64,000 bases of DNA from JBCCGG01 sp039029395 (GCA_039029395.1 JBCCGG010000032.1:13507-77506); one strand, 5' to 3'. Positions 8,060 through 17,011 are shown, numbered from the stretch's first letter. Notes: generated by a model not told the origin, from the letters alone. Numbers and translations are program-made.

Positions 8060-8643
8060 ACCAGGCCCAAGGCGCGCTCGAGGGCACCGCAGTACATCTG
8101 CCCTAGGGTGATGTGCATCTCCTGAATGCGCGCGGTGACCTCAGAGCGCACGATCAGCAGCGGATCGGCCAGGCCGACCAGGTCGCCGCCGTCACGCCCG
8201 GTAAGCGCGACCGGCACCAAGCCGCCGTGGCGCGCCGCCTGGAGCCCTTGGGTCACATTGGCGCTCTTGCCCGAGGTGGATATCCCGACCGCCACGTCGC
8301 CGGGCCGGCCCAGCGCCTCGATCTGGCGGGCGAAAAGCCGTTCGAAGCCGTAGTCGTTGCCGATCGCGGTGAGTGCCGAAGAGTCGGTGGTCAGCGCGAT
8401 GGCCGGGATCGGCGCACGGTCGCTGACGTAGCGCACGGCCAGCTCGGTCGCCAGGTGCTGGGCGTCGGCCGCGCTGCCGCCGTTGCCGAAGAAGAGGATC
8501 TTGCCGCCGCCCTGGACCGCCGCGACCGAAAGCTCGACCCAGCGCCGGAAGGGCGCGACCAAGCCCGCGCGCGTGGCGGCAAGCACCTGGGCGTGCTGGT
8601 CCAGCTCGGCAGCGAAGAAGGCGTCCAGGTCGAGGTCGGGCAA
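8056..8643 (-). CDS. gmhA: Phosphoheptose isomerase
   Basis: 195 aa. GmhA converts sedoheptulose 7-phosphate to D-glycero-D-manno-heptose 7-phosphate, the substrate of HldE. The SIS-domain marks are FFGNGGSAADAQHLATEL, SALTAIGNDYGFE, GISTSGKSANV and RIQEMHITLGQMYC. The start is a TTG at 8641-8643, preceded by GGGAG about 8 bases upstream; no in-frame ATG gives a full-length protein. The 4-bp overlap with hldE makes a two-gene heptose operon, so the organism probably makes heptose-containing LPS. Confidence 0.95.
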   Translation of the reverse strand: MPDLDLDAFFAAELDQHAQVLAATRAGLVAPFRRWVELSVAAVQGGGKILFFGNGGSAADAQHLATELAVRYVSDRAPIPAIALTTDSSALTAIGNDYGFERLFARQIEALGRPGDVAVGISTSGKSANVTQGLQAARHGGLVPVALTGRDGGDLVGLADPLLIVRSEVTARIQEMHITLGQMYCGALERALGLV

Positions 8644-8704
8644 GGGAGGTCTCCCGGCAAGTGCCCCCGTCGGCTAGCGCAATCGCGGGATCAAGGCAAG
8701 CGCG

Positions 8705-9208
8705 TTACTTTTTGCCCCCGCCAATCCATTCCTCCACTGTAAAGGTCTCGGCCTCTGCGTCGTCCACCAAGGTCAGCGTGCCGCCGGCGAAGACCAGGCG
8801 CTTGCCGAGCCGGGGGTAGCGGGCCACATCGGCGGGCGGGCGGTCACTGCCCATAAGGTAGACCAGATCTTCATCGCCGCCGTTGATCAGGTGGTGACCG
8901 GTGCCGTCGGGCGGGAAGCCCATGAAGTCGCCGGGCCCGACCGGGACCCGTGCGTCGCCGATCTCGGCCGTGCCCGCGCCGGAAAGAATGAAGAGCCATT
9001 CCTCGGTGACCGCGTGGCAATGGTAGATGAAGCTCTCCTTGCCCGGCGGGACGCGTCCCAGGTTGACCGCCGTGCGTTTCAAGCCCGTGCGCTCGGCCAG
9101 GGGCACCAGGCGGACTTCGGCCTTGGGATTGACCGCCAGACGCACGTCCTTGCCCGCGTCGGGCGGCAGGTCGCGCGTGCGGACCAGATACTTTTCCTCC
9201 TCGGTCAT
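8705..9208 (-). CDS. Cupin-domain protein
   Basis: 167 aa. A single cupin barrel is visible: PPGKESFIYHCHAVTEEWLFILSGAGTAE is split here as the first motif with His-x-His and Glu, and DFMGFPPDGTGHHLIN as the second with the third His. These are the usual metal ligands. The start ATG is at 9206-9208. It ends 61 bp beyond the gmhA start region and faces away from the amidohydrolase gene. Function unknown; such proteins include isomerases, dioxygenases and sugar-binding folds, and the sequence does not decide between them. Confidence 0.85.
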   Translation of the reverse strand: MTEEEKYLVRTRDLPPDAGKDVRLAVNPKAEVRLVPLAERTGLKRTAVNLGRVPPGKESFIYHCHAVTEEWLFILSGAGTAEIGDARVPVGPGDFMGFPPDGTGHHLINGGDEDLVYLMGSDRPPADVARYPRLGKRLVFAGGTLTLVDDAEAETFTVEEWIGGGKK

Positions 9209-9339
9209 GGCGCGGGCCCTTTCCTGAAGGTTTGTTTCGAGTGTTGCCTAGATTTAACCGCCCGGCAATTACCACCCCTTCCCCTGGGCTCCGAGCGCGC
9301 CATCTATAATGGAGACCCGGCATAACAAGGAGGCTCACC

Positions 9340-10731
9340 ATGGCGTTCATACACGACCCCGACGGCATTCGCCTTCCGATCAAGCTGGATTCCACCTCCA
9401 ACGGCGAGTTCGTGCCGGTGCCGCTCGACCGGGTCAACCGCCAGGCCAACGATCTCGCCCAAGAACGGGCCGGCGCCCATGCCAGGCGCCGCGGGCTCGG
9501 CCGCCGCGCCTTCATGGTCTCGGCCTGCGGCGCGGCAAGCACGCTGCTTGCCTTCAACGAAGCCAATGCCGCGGCCGGCCGGCGCGGCGGGTTCTTCCAG
9601 CTCGATCAGACGGCCGCGCTCGATCCCGACGCGGCAGCCGACTCTTTGGGAGGCCGTGAGTTCGTGTTCGACGTGCAGGGCCACTTCGTCGGCGCCAACG
9701 GCATCGGGCGAGTCGGGCTCGGCGGCTCGGAGCAGTTCATCAAGGATATCTTCCTGGATTCCGATACCGACATGATGGTGCTCTCCTTCATCCCCTCGCG
9801 CCGGGAGAAGGAGCTCTTGACGATCCAGGAAGCTGACGAGACCCGGCGCATCATCGAGCAGATGGCCGGCACCAAGCGCCTCTTGCTGCACGGCCGGGCC
9901 AACCCGAACCAGCCGGGCGACCTGGAGGGCATGGAGGAACTGGCCGAGGATTGGGGCGTGGTCGCCTGGAAGTGCTACACCCAGTGGGGCCCGGACGGCC
10001 GCGGTTTCTTTCTAAACGACGACACCGGCTTGCAGCTGATCGAGAAGGCGCGCGCGCTCGGCGTCAAGAACATCTGCGTGCACAAGGGCCTGCCCTTCGG
10101 GCGCGAGTCCTACGAGCACTCTATCCCAAGCGAGATTGGTGCCGTCGCCAAGATGTACCCCGACGTGAACTTCCTGATCTACCACTCGGGCTTTATCAGC
10201 GGCGAGAAGGAGGGGCCTTATGATCCCAAGCGCGGCGAAGGGGTCGATGCCCTGATCCGCTCCCTCGAGGAGAACGGCCTCGGCAAAAGCAGCAACGTCT
10301 ACGCGGAGCTTGGCAGCACCTGGCGCTTTGCCCTGCGCGACCCGGACACGGCCGCCCACATCCTGGGCAAGCTGGTCAAGCACATGGGCGAGGACAACCT
10401 GCTCTACGGCTCGGACTGCATCTGGTACGGCTCGCCCCAGGACCAGATCCAGGCTCTGCGGGCCTTTCAGATTTCCGAGGCGCTACGGGAAAAGCACGGC
10501 TATCCGGAGATCACCGACACGCTGCGCGCCAAGATCTTCGGGCTCAACGCCGCCAAGGTCTACGGCATCGAGGTGGATGAAGTTCTGCAAAGAGCGCGCC
10601 GGGACGCGATCAAGCGGCGTCGGGACGCCTACCGGGCCGAGCGGCCGGACCCCCACTATCTGACCTACGGGCCCAAGACCCGGCGAGAGTTCCTGGCCAA
10701 TTTGAAGGCCCGCGGCGGCTCGGCGGTTTGA
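9340..10731 (+). CDS. Exported amidohydrolase-2 family protein with Tat-type signal
   Basis: 463 aa. An unusually long hydrophilic N-region of about 50 residues precedes RRGLGRRAFMVSACG and an alanine-rich stretch ending NEANAAAG, which resembles a twin-arginine signal. The rest is an Amidohydro_2-type TIM barrel: FDVQGHFV (residues 110-117), KNICVHKGLPFG, FLIYHSGF and the late LLYGSDCIWYGSPQ with the conserved Asp. The usual first motif Asp-x-His-x-His is reduced to a single His, which suggests a changed metal site. RBS AAGGAG lies before the ATG. Substrate unknown; related enzymes decarboxylate or hydrolyse aromatic acids. Confidence 0.85.
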   Translation: MAFIHDPDGIRLPIKLDSTSNGEFVPVPLDRVNRQANDLAQERAGAHARRRGLGRRAFMVSACGAASTLLAFNEANAAAGRRGGFFQLDQTAALDPDAAADSLGGREFVFDVQGHFVGANGIGRVGLGGSEQFIKDIFLDSDTDMMVLSFIPSRREKELLTIQEADETRRIIEQMAGTKRLLLHGRANPNQPGDLEGMEELAEDWGVVAWKCYTQWGPDGRGFFLNDDTGLQLIEKARALGVKNICVHKGLPFGRESYEHSIPSEIGAVAKMYPDVNFLIYHSGFISGEKEGPYDPKRGEGVDALIRSLEENGLGKSSNVYAELGSTWRFALRDPDTAAHILGKLVKHMGEDNLLYGSDCIWYGSPQDQIQALRAFQISEALREKHGYPEITDTLRAKIFGLNAAKVYGIEVDEVLQRARRDAIKRRRDAYRAERPDPHYLTYGPKTRREFLANLKARGGSAV

Positions 10732-10737
10732 TCCCTC

Positions 10738-11565
10738 TTAAACCGGTCGGTCGCCCTGGATCGTGAAGCGGTGGCCGGAGCGGGTCTCGGGGTAGTAGTC
10801 CCAAAGCGCCAAGTGCTGGGCCGAGCGGTTGTCCCAAAAGGCGACCGAGTTGGCCTGCCAGCGAAAGCGGCAGTGGAAGCGCGGCTCGTTGATGTGCTCA
10901 TAGAGGAGGTTGAGCAGCGCCTCGCTCTCGGCTGTGCTCAGCTCCTCGATCCTGAGGGTGAAGATCTCGTTGACGAAGAGCGCCTCGCGCCCGGTCACCG
11001 GGTGGCGGCGCACCACCGGATGGCGGCTTTCCGGAAACATGCCGTCGCGCAGGTCCTCGTCCGGCGTGCCGTAGTAGCCGCGGAAGTTATGCTCCGAGCC
11101 GTGCACGGCGGTCAGGCCATCGAGCATCTGGCGCAGGGGCGCCGAGAGCGCCTCGTAGGCTGCATACATGTTGGCGAAAAGGGTGTCACCGCCGCTCGCC
11201 GGCACCTGGTGCAGATGGAGAATTGAGCCCATGGGCGGCTCGGCGTCGCAAGTCACGTCGGAATGCCACTTGCGTCCCGAATAGGTCTTGGAGCTGGCGT
11301 CGGTGTGGATCTTGAGGACCCCCGGATAGCCCGGCACGTCCGGCTCGGCCGGATGGGTGTGGGGAAGCCCGAAACGCCGGCCGAAGGCGGAGAGCTGGTC
11401 GAGATCGAGCGCCTGGTCCCGAAAGAACACCACAAGGTAATCCATCAGGGCGTCCTGGATCGCCTGGACCGTGGCCTCGTCTAAATCGCCCGACAGGTCG
11501 ATGCCGCTGATCTCGGCGCCCAGCGAAGGGGTCAGTGGTACGATCGAGAGGTCGGATCCCGGCAT
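10738..11565 (-). CDS. TauD/TfdA-family 2OG-Fe(II) dioxygenase
   Basis: 275 aa from the ATG at 11563-11565, with GAGGAG upstream; a longer frame to 11730 is not family-like. The fold and motifs are those of taurine/alpha-ketoglutarate dioxygenases: PLGAEISGIDL-like start, WHSDVTCDAEPP with the His-x-Asp iron ligands, GGDTLFANMYAAYEAL, HPVTGREALFVN, and the distal HLALWDYYPETRSGHR with the last His and the 2OG-binding Arg. Substrates of the family include taurine, 2,4-D and sulfonates or carnitine-like compounds. It converges on the amidohydrolase with a 6-bp gap and is divergent from the response regulator. Confidence 0.92.
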   Translation of the reverse strand: MPGSDLSIVPLTPSLGAEISGIDLSGDLDEATVQAIQDALMDYLVVFFRDQALDLDQLSAFGRRFGLPHTHPAEPDVPGYPGVLKIHTDASSKTYSGRKWHSDVTCDAEPPMGSILHLHQVPASGGDTLFANMYAAYEALSAPLRQMLDGLTAVHGSEHNFRGYYGTPDEDLRDGMFPESRHPVVRRHPVTGREALFVNEIFTLRIEELSTAESEALLNLLYEHINEPRFHCRFRWQANSVAFWDNRSAQHLALWDYYPETRSGHRFTIQGDRPV

Positions 11566-11662
11566 CTCCGATGCTCCTCTAGCTGCAGACAATGATTCAG
11601 ACTGCCACAGGATCGGTCCGGCTGCCAGCCAATCAGGCTCGAGATTGCAGGCTACCAATTGC

Positions 11663-11670
11663 TTAACCAT
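11663..11670 (+). promoter_or_regulatory. Possible CtrA half-site
   Basis: TTAACCAT is the known CtrA half-site of alphaproteobacteria. It lies 53 bp before the response regulator gene that has a CtrA-like receiver. A single 8-mer can occur by chance, so this is only suggestive. Confidence 0.25.
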
Positions 11671-11722
11671 TTCGTGCTGACATCTAGAGTTATCCCGCGA
11701 CCGGCCGACAAGGACCCGGACC

Positions 11723-12346
11723 ATGCGCATACTCTATGTGGAAGACGACATCTCCATGGCTCAGAGCATCGAGATGCTGCTCGAAGCCGAGGGCTACGAG
11801 GTCGAGTCCACGCCCTATGGCAAGCGCGCCGCGACCCTGGCCAAGTGCTGGGATTACGATCTGATCCTACTTGATATCAACCTGCCGGATATCGACGGCT
11901 ACGAGGTCATCGAGCAGCTGCGCGAAGCGGGCGTGGAGACCCCGGTGTTGATCCAGTCGGGATTGGTCGAGCGGGACGACGCCTCCAAGGGCCAGGGCTT
12001 CGGGGTGATCGACTATCTGGTCAAGCCGTTCAGCAAGGCCGAGCTGATCGAGCGCATTCAGACCATCTTGGCGCGCGCCCGGTTAGGCGATGGTTCGGAG
12101 CAAGCGGCCGGTCAGGCGGCGGACGAATCGCTGGCCGGCAAGATCGCCTTCAAGAACGCTTTCGGCAAGCTGCGCTTCCTGGACTGCCTGGTGGTCTCCC
12201 TGTCGCCGACCGGGGCGGCGCTTCGTATTGCCGGCGACGCCGCCAGCTGCCCCGAGCGCTTCGCCCTGCGCCTGACTTCGGGTCTGAACCGGCCGTGCGA
12301 GATCTGCTGGACCCTGAAGGACAAGGTCGGCGTCAAGTTCGCCTGA
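11723..12346 (+). CDS. Response regulator: CtrA-like receiver fused to degenerate PilZ domain
   Basis: 207 aa. Residues 1-118 are a complete receiver: acidic pocket Glu7-Asp8-Asp9, phosphoacceptor Asp51 in LLDINLPDIDGYE, Ser79 and Lys101 in YLVKPF. The text is close to CtrA (MRILYVEDD, AQSIEMLLEAEGYEV, KGQGFGVIDYLVKPF), but the CtrA DNA-binding domain is absent. Instead residues about 140-207 resemble an alphaproteobacterial PilZ-like domain (CLVVSLSPTGAALRI, then CWTLKDKVGVKF). The c-di-GMP signature RxxxR is missing and the (D/N)xSxxG motif reads SLSPTG, so c-di-GMP binding is doubtful. No histidine kinase is adjacent. Confidence 0.85.
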   Translation: MRILYVEDDISMAQSIEMLLEAEGYEVESTPYGKRAATLAKCWDYDLILLDINLPDIDGYEVIEQLREAGVETPVLIQSGLVERDDASKGQGFGVIDYLVKPFSKAELIERIQTILARARLGDGSEQAAGQAADESLAGKIAFKNAFGKLRFLDCLVVSLSPTGAALRIAGDAASCPERFALRLTSGLNRPCEICWTLKDKVGVKFA

Positions 12347-12409
12347 GCGCTTGCTCGCGAAACCAGGCGCCCGCTATTCTGGGTCGACCTGGGACAAGGA
12401 CCGACTTCC

Positions 12410-13255
12410 GTGAGCTTCGACGTCGCCGCGCTGGTTCTGCTGGCCGCCGCTCTGCACGCCGCCTGGAACGCGTTGATCAAGATAAGTGGCGAGCGGGTTG
12501 CGGTCATGGCTCTGGTCACCTTGGCCGGCAGCCTTCTGTCGCTCGTCGCGCTGCCGTTCGTCGAGGCGCCGGATCCGGCCAGCTGGCCCCTGCTTGCGCT
12601 CACCATCGCACTCCACACCGGCTACCATTTCTTCCTGGCGATCGCCTACGATCACGGCGATCTGGGTCAGGTCTATCCGATTGCCCGAGGCTCGGCGCCA
12701 TTGCTGGTGACCTTGGGCGCTCTGCTGCTTGCCGGCGAGCGGCTCGATCCGATCGCCCTGGCCGGCGTTGCCTGCCTTGCTGTCGGCGTGATGGCGCTCA
12801 CCTTCGAACGGGGCGGCGGTCTGGCCCGGCGACCCAAGGCCATCGCCTATGCGCTGCTGACCGCGCTGTTCATCGCGTCCTACACCCTCGTCGACGGGCT
12901 TGGCGTACGCCAGGCCGGCTCGGTTCTGGGTTTTGCCGTATGGCTGACTATCGGCGACGGGCTCGCGACCTTTGCCTTGGCCGCGGTTTGGAAGGGCCGT
13001 GTGATCTGGCAGGTCGCCCGCACCAATTGGGCCCGCGGTGCGATCGGCGGCGCGCTTCAGGTCGCCGCGTACTGGATCATTGTCTGGGCACTCGCCCACG
13101 CACCCATGGGCCAGGTCTCCGCGCTGCGGGAAACCTCGGTGCTTTTCGCGGCGGTGATCTCGACCTTCCTGTTGAAAGAAGGTTTTGGGGTTTGGCGATT
13201 CGTCTCCGCCGGATTGGTGACGCTCGGCTTGATCTTGAGCCGACAGCGGGCCTAG
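12410..13255 (+). CDS. EamA/DMT-family transporter
   Basis: 281 aa, about ten hydrophobic helices arranged as two five-helix halves, as in the drug/metabolite transporter superfamily. Signs are HAAWNALIKISG in helix 1, AYDHGDLGQVYPIARGSAPLL near the end of the first EamA repeat and MGQVSALRETSVLFAAVIS in the second, followed by LVTLGLIL. The start is GTG 12410 with AAGGA nine bases upstream. It lies 63 bp after the response regulator. Substrate unknown. Confidence 0.88.
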   Translation: MSFDVAALVLLAAALHAAWNALIKISGERVAVMALVTLAGSLLSLVALPFVEAPDPASWPLLALTIALHTGYHFFLAIAYDHGDLGQVYPIARGSAPLLVTLGALLLAGERLDPIALAGVACLAVGVMALTFERGGGLARRPKAIAYALLTALFIASYTLVDGLGVRQAGSVLGFAVWLTIGDGLATFALAAVWKGRVIWQVARTNWARGAIGGALQVAAYWIIVWALAHAPMGQVSALRETSVLFAAVISTFLLKEGFGVWRFVSAGLVTLGLILSRQRA

Positions 13256-13613
13256 GCGCGTCCGGCCCTCTGGCCCGGGCTCCGGCCCAGCGCCGAAGGG
13301 GTCGGGGCTGGCGTTAGGCGCCGTGATCACTCAACTATTACCAGACCTACACTTGCCTCTCGGCCCGGGATGGGGGTTTACTTGGGCTAAGTGTGATCAG
13401 GTGCGCCGATCCGGCTCAAGGGCTAGTCCGTAAGATCTTAGGATTAACTGCCTACTCAAGTCGGCGCCGAGGGCCAAGATCTCGGCTCCCTTTTGTCGTT
13501 TGGCCGGCCCGGCCGGTCGCAACCAGGGTTGAACTATTACCCTTTTGGGGCAAGATGTTGGCCAAACAAATGCGGCCCAAGGCCCGAAAACAGGACGAAC
13601 AGAGGAGGACATA
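13256..13613. other. Intergenic region upstream of the first solute-binding protein gene
   Basis: No gene is seen in these 358 bp. A small hairpin GCCGAG (13466-13471) / CTCGGC (13481-13486) followed by TCCCTTTT could be a weak attenuator. GTGATCAC-like sequence occurs at about 13322 and again as GTGTGATCA at about 13391. The end carries AGAGGAGGA, the ribosome site for the next gene. The promoter of the binding-protein gene is probably here but no clear -35/-10 pair stands out. Confidence 0.4.
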
Positions 13614-15227
13614 ATGTCCGAAAAGCGCAACGACGATATTATCGCCGCCCTCAAGGACGGTGTTGCCGACGGTAAGGTCAGCCGCCGGCGCTTTATGGAG
13701 GGCGCGCTCTACGCTGGCCTGACGGTCAGTGCGGCGACGACTCTTTGGACCTCGACGGTGCGGGCGGCGACCCCCAAGAAGGGCGGCAAGTTCCGGGTCG
13801 GCATGGATGACGGCAACACCACGGACTCCATGGATCCGGCGACCTACGAGTCGACCTTCAACATCAACATGGCGCACACCCACCGCAACTTCCTGACCGA
13901 GATTACGACCGACAACGTCGTGGGCCCGGAGCTCGCCGAAAGCTGGGATGCCTCCGACGACGCCTCGGAATGGACGTTCAAGCTGAGGAAGGGCGTGGAG
14001 TTCCACAACGCCAAGTCCCTTGAGGCCTCCGACGTGGTGGACACCCTGAACTATCACCGCGGCGATGACACCAAGTCCGCCGCCAAGGCGCTGCTGGAGC
14101 CGATCACCGAGATCGAGGCGGTAGACAAGCACACAGTGAGGATCAAGCTGAACGCGGGCAGCGCGGACTTCCCCTACATCATGACCGACTACCACTTGAC
14201 CATCTTGCCGTCGGACGGCGAGGGCAATGTTCAGTGGCAGAAGGGCGAGGGCACCGGCGGCTACGTGGTCAAGGACTTCGACCCGGGCGTGCGCGCCCAC
14301 TTCGAGCGCTTCCCGAACTACTTCAAGGACGACCGGGCCTGGTTCGACGAGGTCGAGTACACCGCCATTCCCGACGTCAACGCCCGACAGACCGCGGTCC
14401 TCACGGGCGAGCTGGACGCCATGCTGGAGTGCGACCTCAAGACCGTGCACCTCTTGGCGCGCGATCCCAACGTCGCGGTCGATGAGGTGCCGAGCGGCAC
14501 CCACATCACCATGCCGATGCATGTGGACGTGGCACCCTTCGACAACGTCGACGTCCGCCTGGCGCTCAAGTACTCGATCGATCGGGACGAGGCCCTGGCG
14601 AAAATCCTCAAGGGACACGGCACGCTCGGCAACGATCATCCGATCGGCGCCGTGCTGCCCTATTACGCTCAGGATCTGGAGCAGCGCATCTACGATCCGG
14701 ACAAGGCCAAGCATCACCTCAAGAAGGCCGGCATGGAGAACCTCCAGGTCTCCTTCTCGACCTCCGACGTGCCCCTGCCGGGCGGCGTCGATTTGGCGAT
14801 CCTGTTCCAGGAGAACGCGGCCTCCTCGGGCATCACGATCGATGTCGAGCGCGAGCCGAACGACGGCTACTGGTCGAACGTCTGGCTGGTCAAACCATTC
14901 TGCCTGGTCTCCTGGGGCCAGCGGCCGACGCCCGACGTAATGTTCTCCTTGGCCTACGCGGCCGATGCCGCCTGGAACGAGTCTCACTACAAGGGCAAGC
15001 GCTTCAACGAGCTCTTGATCCAGGCCCGCGCCGAGCTGGACGACGCCAAGCGGCGCGACATGTATTTCGAGATGCAGCAGATCATGCGCGACGACGGCGG
15101 CACGATCATTCCGTTCTTCCGGAACTATGTTTATGCCCGCCGGGCCAACGTCGCTCACGCGGACAAGCTCTCCGGCAACTGGGCGCTCGACGGCGCGCGC
15201 GGTGCTGAGCGCTGGTGGTTCGGATAA
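13614..15227 (+). CDS. Peptide/nickel-type ABC solute-binding protein (family 5), Tat-exported, copy 1
   Basis: 537 aa from ATG 13614 with AGAGGAGGAC just upstream. A Tat signal is clear: SRRRFMEGALYAGLTVSAA, cleavage likely after VRAA. The mature part is an extracytoplasmic SBP family 5 protein with a DppA/OppA-like layout: LDP-type start TDSMDPATY, VVGPELAESW, WTFKLRKGVEFHN, PDVNARQTAVLTGELDAM, DVRLALKYSIDRDEAL. It captures an oligopeptide or similar solute in the periplasm. No permease or ATPase gene is adjacent. The next gene is a close paralogue of identical length. Confidence 0.92.
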   Translation: MSEKRNDDIIAALKDGVADGKVSRRRFMEGALYAGLTVSAATTLWTSTVRAATPKKGGKFRVGMDDGNTTDSMDPATYESTFNINMAHTHRNFLTEITTDNVVGPELAESWDASDDASEWTFKLRKGVEFHNAKSLEASDVVDTLNYHRGDDTKSAAKALLEPITEIEAVDKHTVRIKLNAGSADFPYIMTDYHLTILPSDGEGNVQWQKGEGTGGYVVKDFDPGVRAHFERFPNYFKDDRAWFDEVEYTAIPDVNARQTAVLTGELDAMLECDLKTVHLLARDPNVAVDEVPSGTHITMPMHVDVAPFDNVDVRLALKYSIDRDEALAKILKGHGTLGNDHPIGAVLPYYAQDLEQRIYDPDKAKHHLKKAGMENLQVSFSTSDVPLPGGVDLAILFQENAASSGITIDVEREPNDGYWSNVWLVKPFCLVSWGQRPTPDVMFSLAYAADAAWNESHYKGKRFNELLIQARAELDDAKRRDMYFEMQQIMRDDGGTIIPFFRNYVYARRANVAHADKLSGNWALDGARGAERWWFG

Positions 15228-15254
15228 GCCACCTCACGCACCTGAATTAGTCTT

Positions 15255-15290
15255 GGGGCGGGGATTTGATCCCCGCCCCTTTCTTTTGGG
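15255..15290 (+). terminator. Intrinsic terminator after SBP copy 1
   Basis: GGGGCGGGGA (15255-15264), loop TTTGA, TCCCCGCCCC (15270-15279), then TTTCTTTT. A strong 10-bp stem with a T-rich tail, 28 bp after the stop codon. It separates the two paralogous binding-protein genes. Confidence 0.9.
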
Positions 15291-15372
15291 TTTGGTTTCT
15301 TAACTTGCACTCTGAGCCGGGGACGGCATGATATTGGCCAAGCAATCAAAGAAACGAGCAGTGGAGGACTTG

Positions 15373-16986
15373 ATGACGGATAAGCGTAACGACGACGTTC
15401 TCGCCGCCCTTAAGAGCGGCGCCATCGACGGCAAGGTCAGCCGCCGGCGTTTCATGGAGGGCGCGCTCTATGCCGGCCTGACGGTGAGCGCAGCCTCGAC
15501 CTTGTGGAGCACCACGGTTCTCGCCGGCACGCCTCAAAAGGGCGGCCATTTCCGGGTCGGCTTGGACGACGGCAACACCACCGACAGCCTGGACCCGGCG
15601 CTTTATGAGGGCCAGTTCCAGATCTCCATGTCCCACACCCACCGCAACTACCTGACCGAGATCACGCCCGATAATGTGGTTGGCCCGGAGCTGGCGGAAT
15701 CCTGGGAGGCCTCTGACGACGCCTCGGAATGGGTCCTGAAGCTGCGCAAGGGCGTCGAGTTCCACAACGGTAAGAGCTTCGACGCGACCGATGCCTTGGA
15801 CTCTCTGAACCACCATCGCGGCGAGGACACCAAGTCTGCCGGCAAGGCGCTCTTGGCCTCGGTCGAGGAGATCAAGGTCGACGACCCGCACACGCTGATC
15901 GTCAAGCTGAACGCCGGCAGCGCCGATTTCCCCTACGTGCTGACCGACTATCATTTCACCATGCTGCCGTCGGACGGCGAGGGCAACGTGGCCTGGGAGA
16001 AGGGCGAAGGTACCGGTGGCTATGTGCTCGAAGAGTTCGAGCCCGGCGTGCGCGCGACCATGAAGCGCTTCCCCAACTACTGGAAGGAAGGTCGGGCGCA
16101 CTTCGACGAGGTCTCCTATTACGCGATCCCCGACGTCAACGCGCGCCAGACCGGGCTCAAGACAGGCGATCTGGACGCCATGATCGAGGTCGACCTGAAG
16201 ACCGCGAAACTGCTGGACCGTGATCCCAACGTGGTCGTGGTCGAGGTGCCGAGCGGTACCCACATCACCATGCCCATGCACACCGATGTGGCGCCCTTCG
16301 ACAACAACGACGTGCGCCTGGCGCTGAAGTACGCGATCAACCGGGAAGAGGCCCTGCAAAAGATCCTTAAGGGTCACGGCACGCTCGGCAACGACCATCC
16401 GATCGGCGCGGTGCTGCCCTACCACGCCGCGGGCTTGGAGCAGCGCACCTACGACCCTGACAAGGCCAGGCACCACCTCAAGAAGGCCGGCATGGAGAAC
16501 CTCAAGGTCTCCTTCTCGGCCTCCGATGTGCCGATGCCCAATGGTGTCGATTTCGCAATCCTGTTCCAGGAGAGCGCCAAGAAGGCCGGCATCGAAATCG
16601 ACGTGGTGCGCGAGCCGAACGACGGCTACTGGTCCAACGTCTGGCTGAAGAAGCCGTTCTCTCTGGTCTCCTGGGGTCAGCGGCCGACGCCGGACGTGAT
16701 GTTCACTCTGGCCTATTCGGCCGGTGCCGACTGGAACGAGTCCCACTTTCAGCACGAGCGCTTCAACAAGCTGCTGCTCGAGGCACGGGCCGAGCTCGAC
16801 GACGCCAAGCGCGGCGAGATGTACTACGAGATGCAGCAGATCATGCGTGACGAGGGCGGCACGATCATTCCGTTCTTCCGCAACTACGTCTTTGCTCACC
16901 GGGCCAACGTGATGCACGACGAGAAGCTCTCAGGCAACTGGGCGCTCGACGGCTCGCGCGGCGGCGAGCGATGGTGGTTTGGCTAA
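15373..16986 (+). CDS. Peptide/nickel-type ABC solute-binding protein (family 5), Tat-exported, copy 2
   Basis: 537 aa from ATG 15373, with GTGGAGGA upstream; an in-frame start at 15328 is less likely. The Tat motif SRRRFMEGALYAGLTVSAA is identical to copy 1 and the whole protein is about three quarters identical by eye, without gaps. Differences cluster in the region just after the signal peptide and at ligand-facing stretches such as SASDVPMPNGVDF versus STSDVPLPGGVDL. This points to gene duplication followed by divergence in ligand or expression. Each copy has its own ribosome site and terminator. No cognate transporter gene is in the window. Confidence 0.92.
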   Translation: MTDKRNDDVLAALKSGAIDGKVSRRRFMEGALYAGLTVSAASTLWSTTVLAGTPQKGGHFRVGLDDGNTTDSLDPALYEGQFQISMSHTHRNYLTEITPDNVVGPELAESWEASDDASEWVLKLRKGVEFHNGKSFDATDALDSLNHHRGEDTKSAGKALLASVEEIKVDDPHTLIVKLNAGSADFPYVLTDYHFTMLPSDGEGNVAWEKGEGTGGYVLEEFEPGVRATMKRFPNYWKEGRAHFDEVSYYAIPDVNARQTGLKTGDLDAMIEVDLKTAKLLDRDPNVVVVEVPSGTHITMPMHTDVAPFDNNDVRLALKYAINREEALQKILKGHGTLGNDHPIGAVLPYHAAGLEQRTYDPDKARHHLKKAGMENLKVSFSASDVPMPNGVDFAILFQESAKKAGIEIDVVREPNDGYWSNVWLKKPFSLVSWGQRPTPDVMFTLAYSAGADWNESHFQHERFNKLLLEARAELDDAKRGEMYYEMQQIMRDEGGTIIPFFRNYVFAHRANVMHDEKLSGNWALDGSRGGERWWFG

Positions 16987-17011
16987 GTAAATCAAAAACT
17001 TGGCGCGATTC

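Noticed and set aside
11566..11730. N-terminal extension of the TauD-like gene to 11730
   Set aside because: The extra residues do not resemble the family, and a good ribosome site precedes the ATG at 11565.
13452..15158. 568-codon frame on the minus strand opposite SBP copy 1
   Set aside because: It mirrors a well-supported gene; high GC leaves few stops on the opposite strand, and it has no ribosome site or family pattern.
15346..16917. 523-codon minus-strand frame opposite SBP copy 2
   Set aside because: Same situation as for copy 1; both mirror frames arise because the two genes are paralogues.
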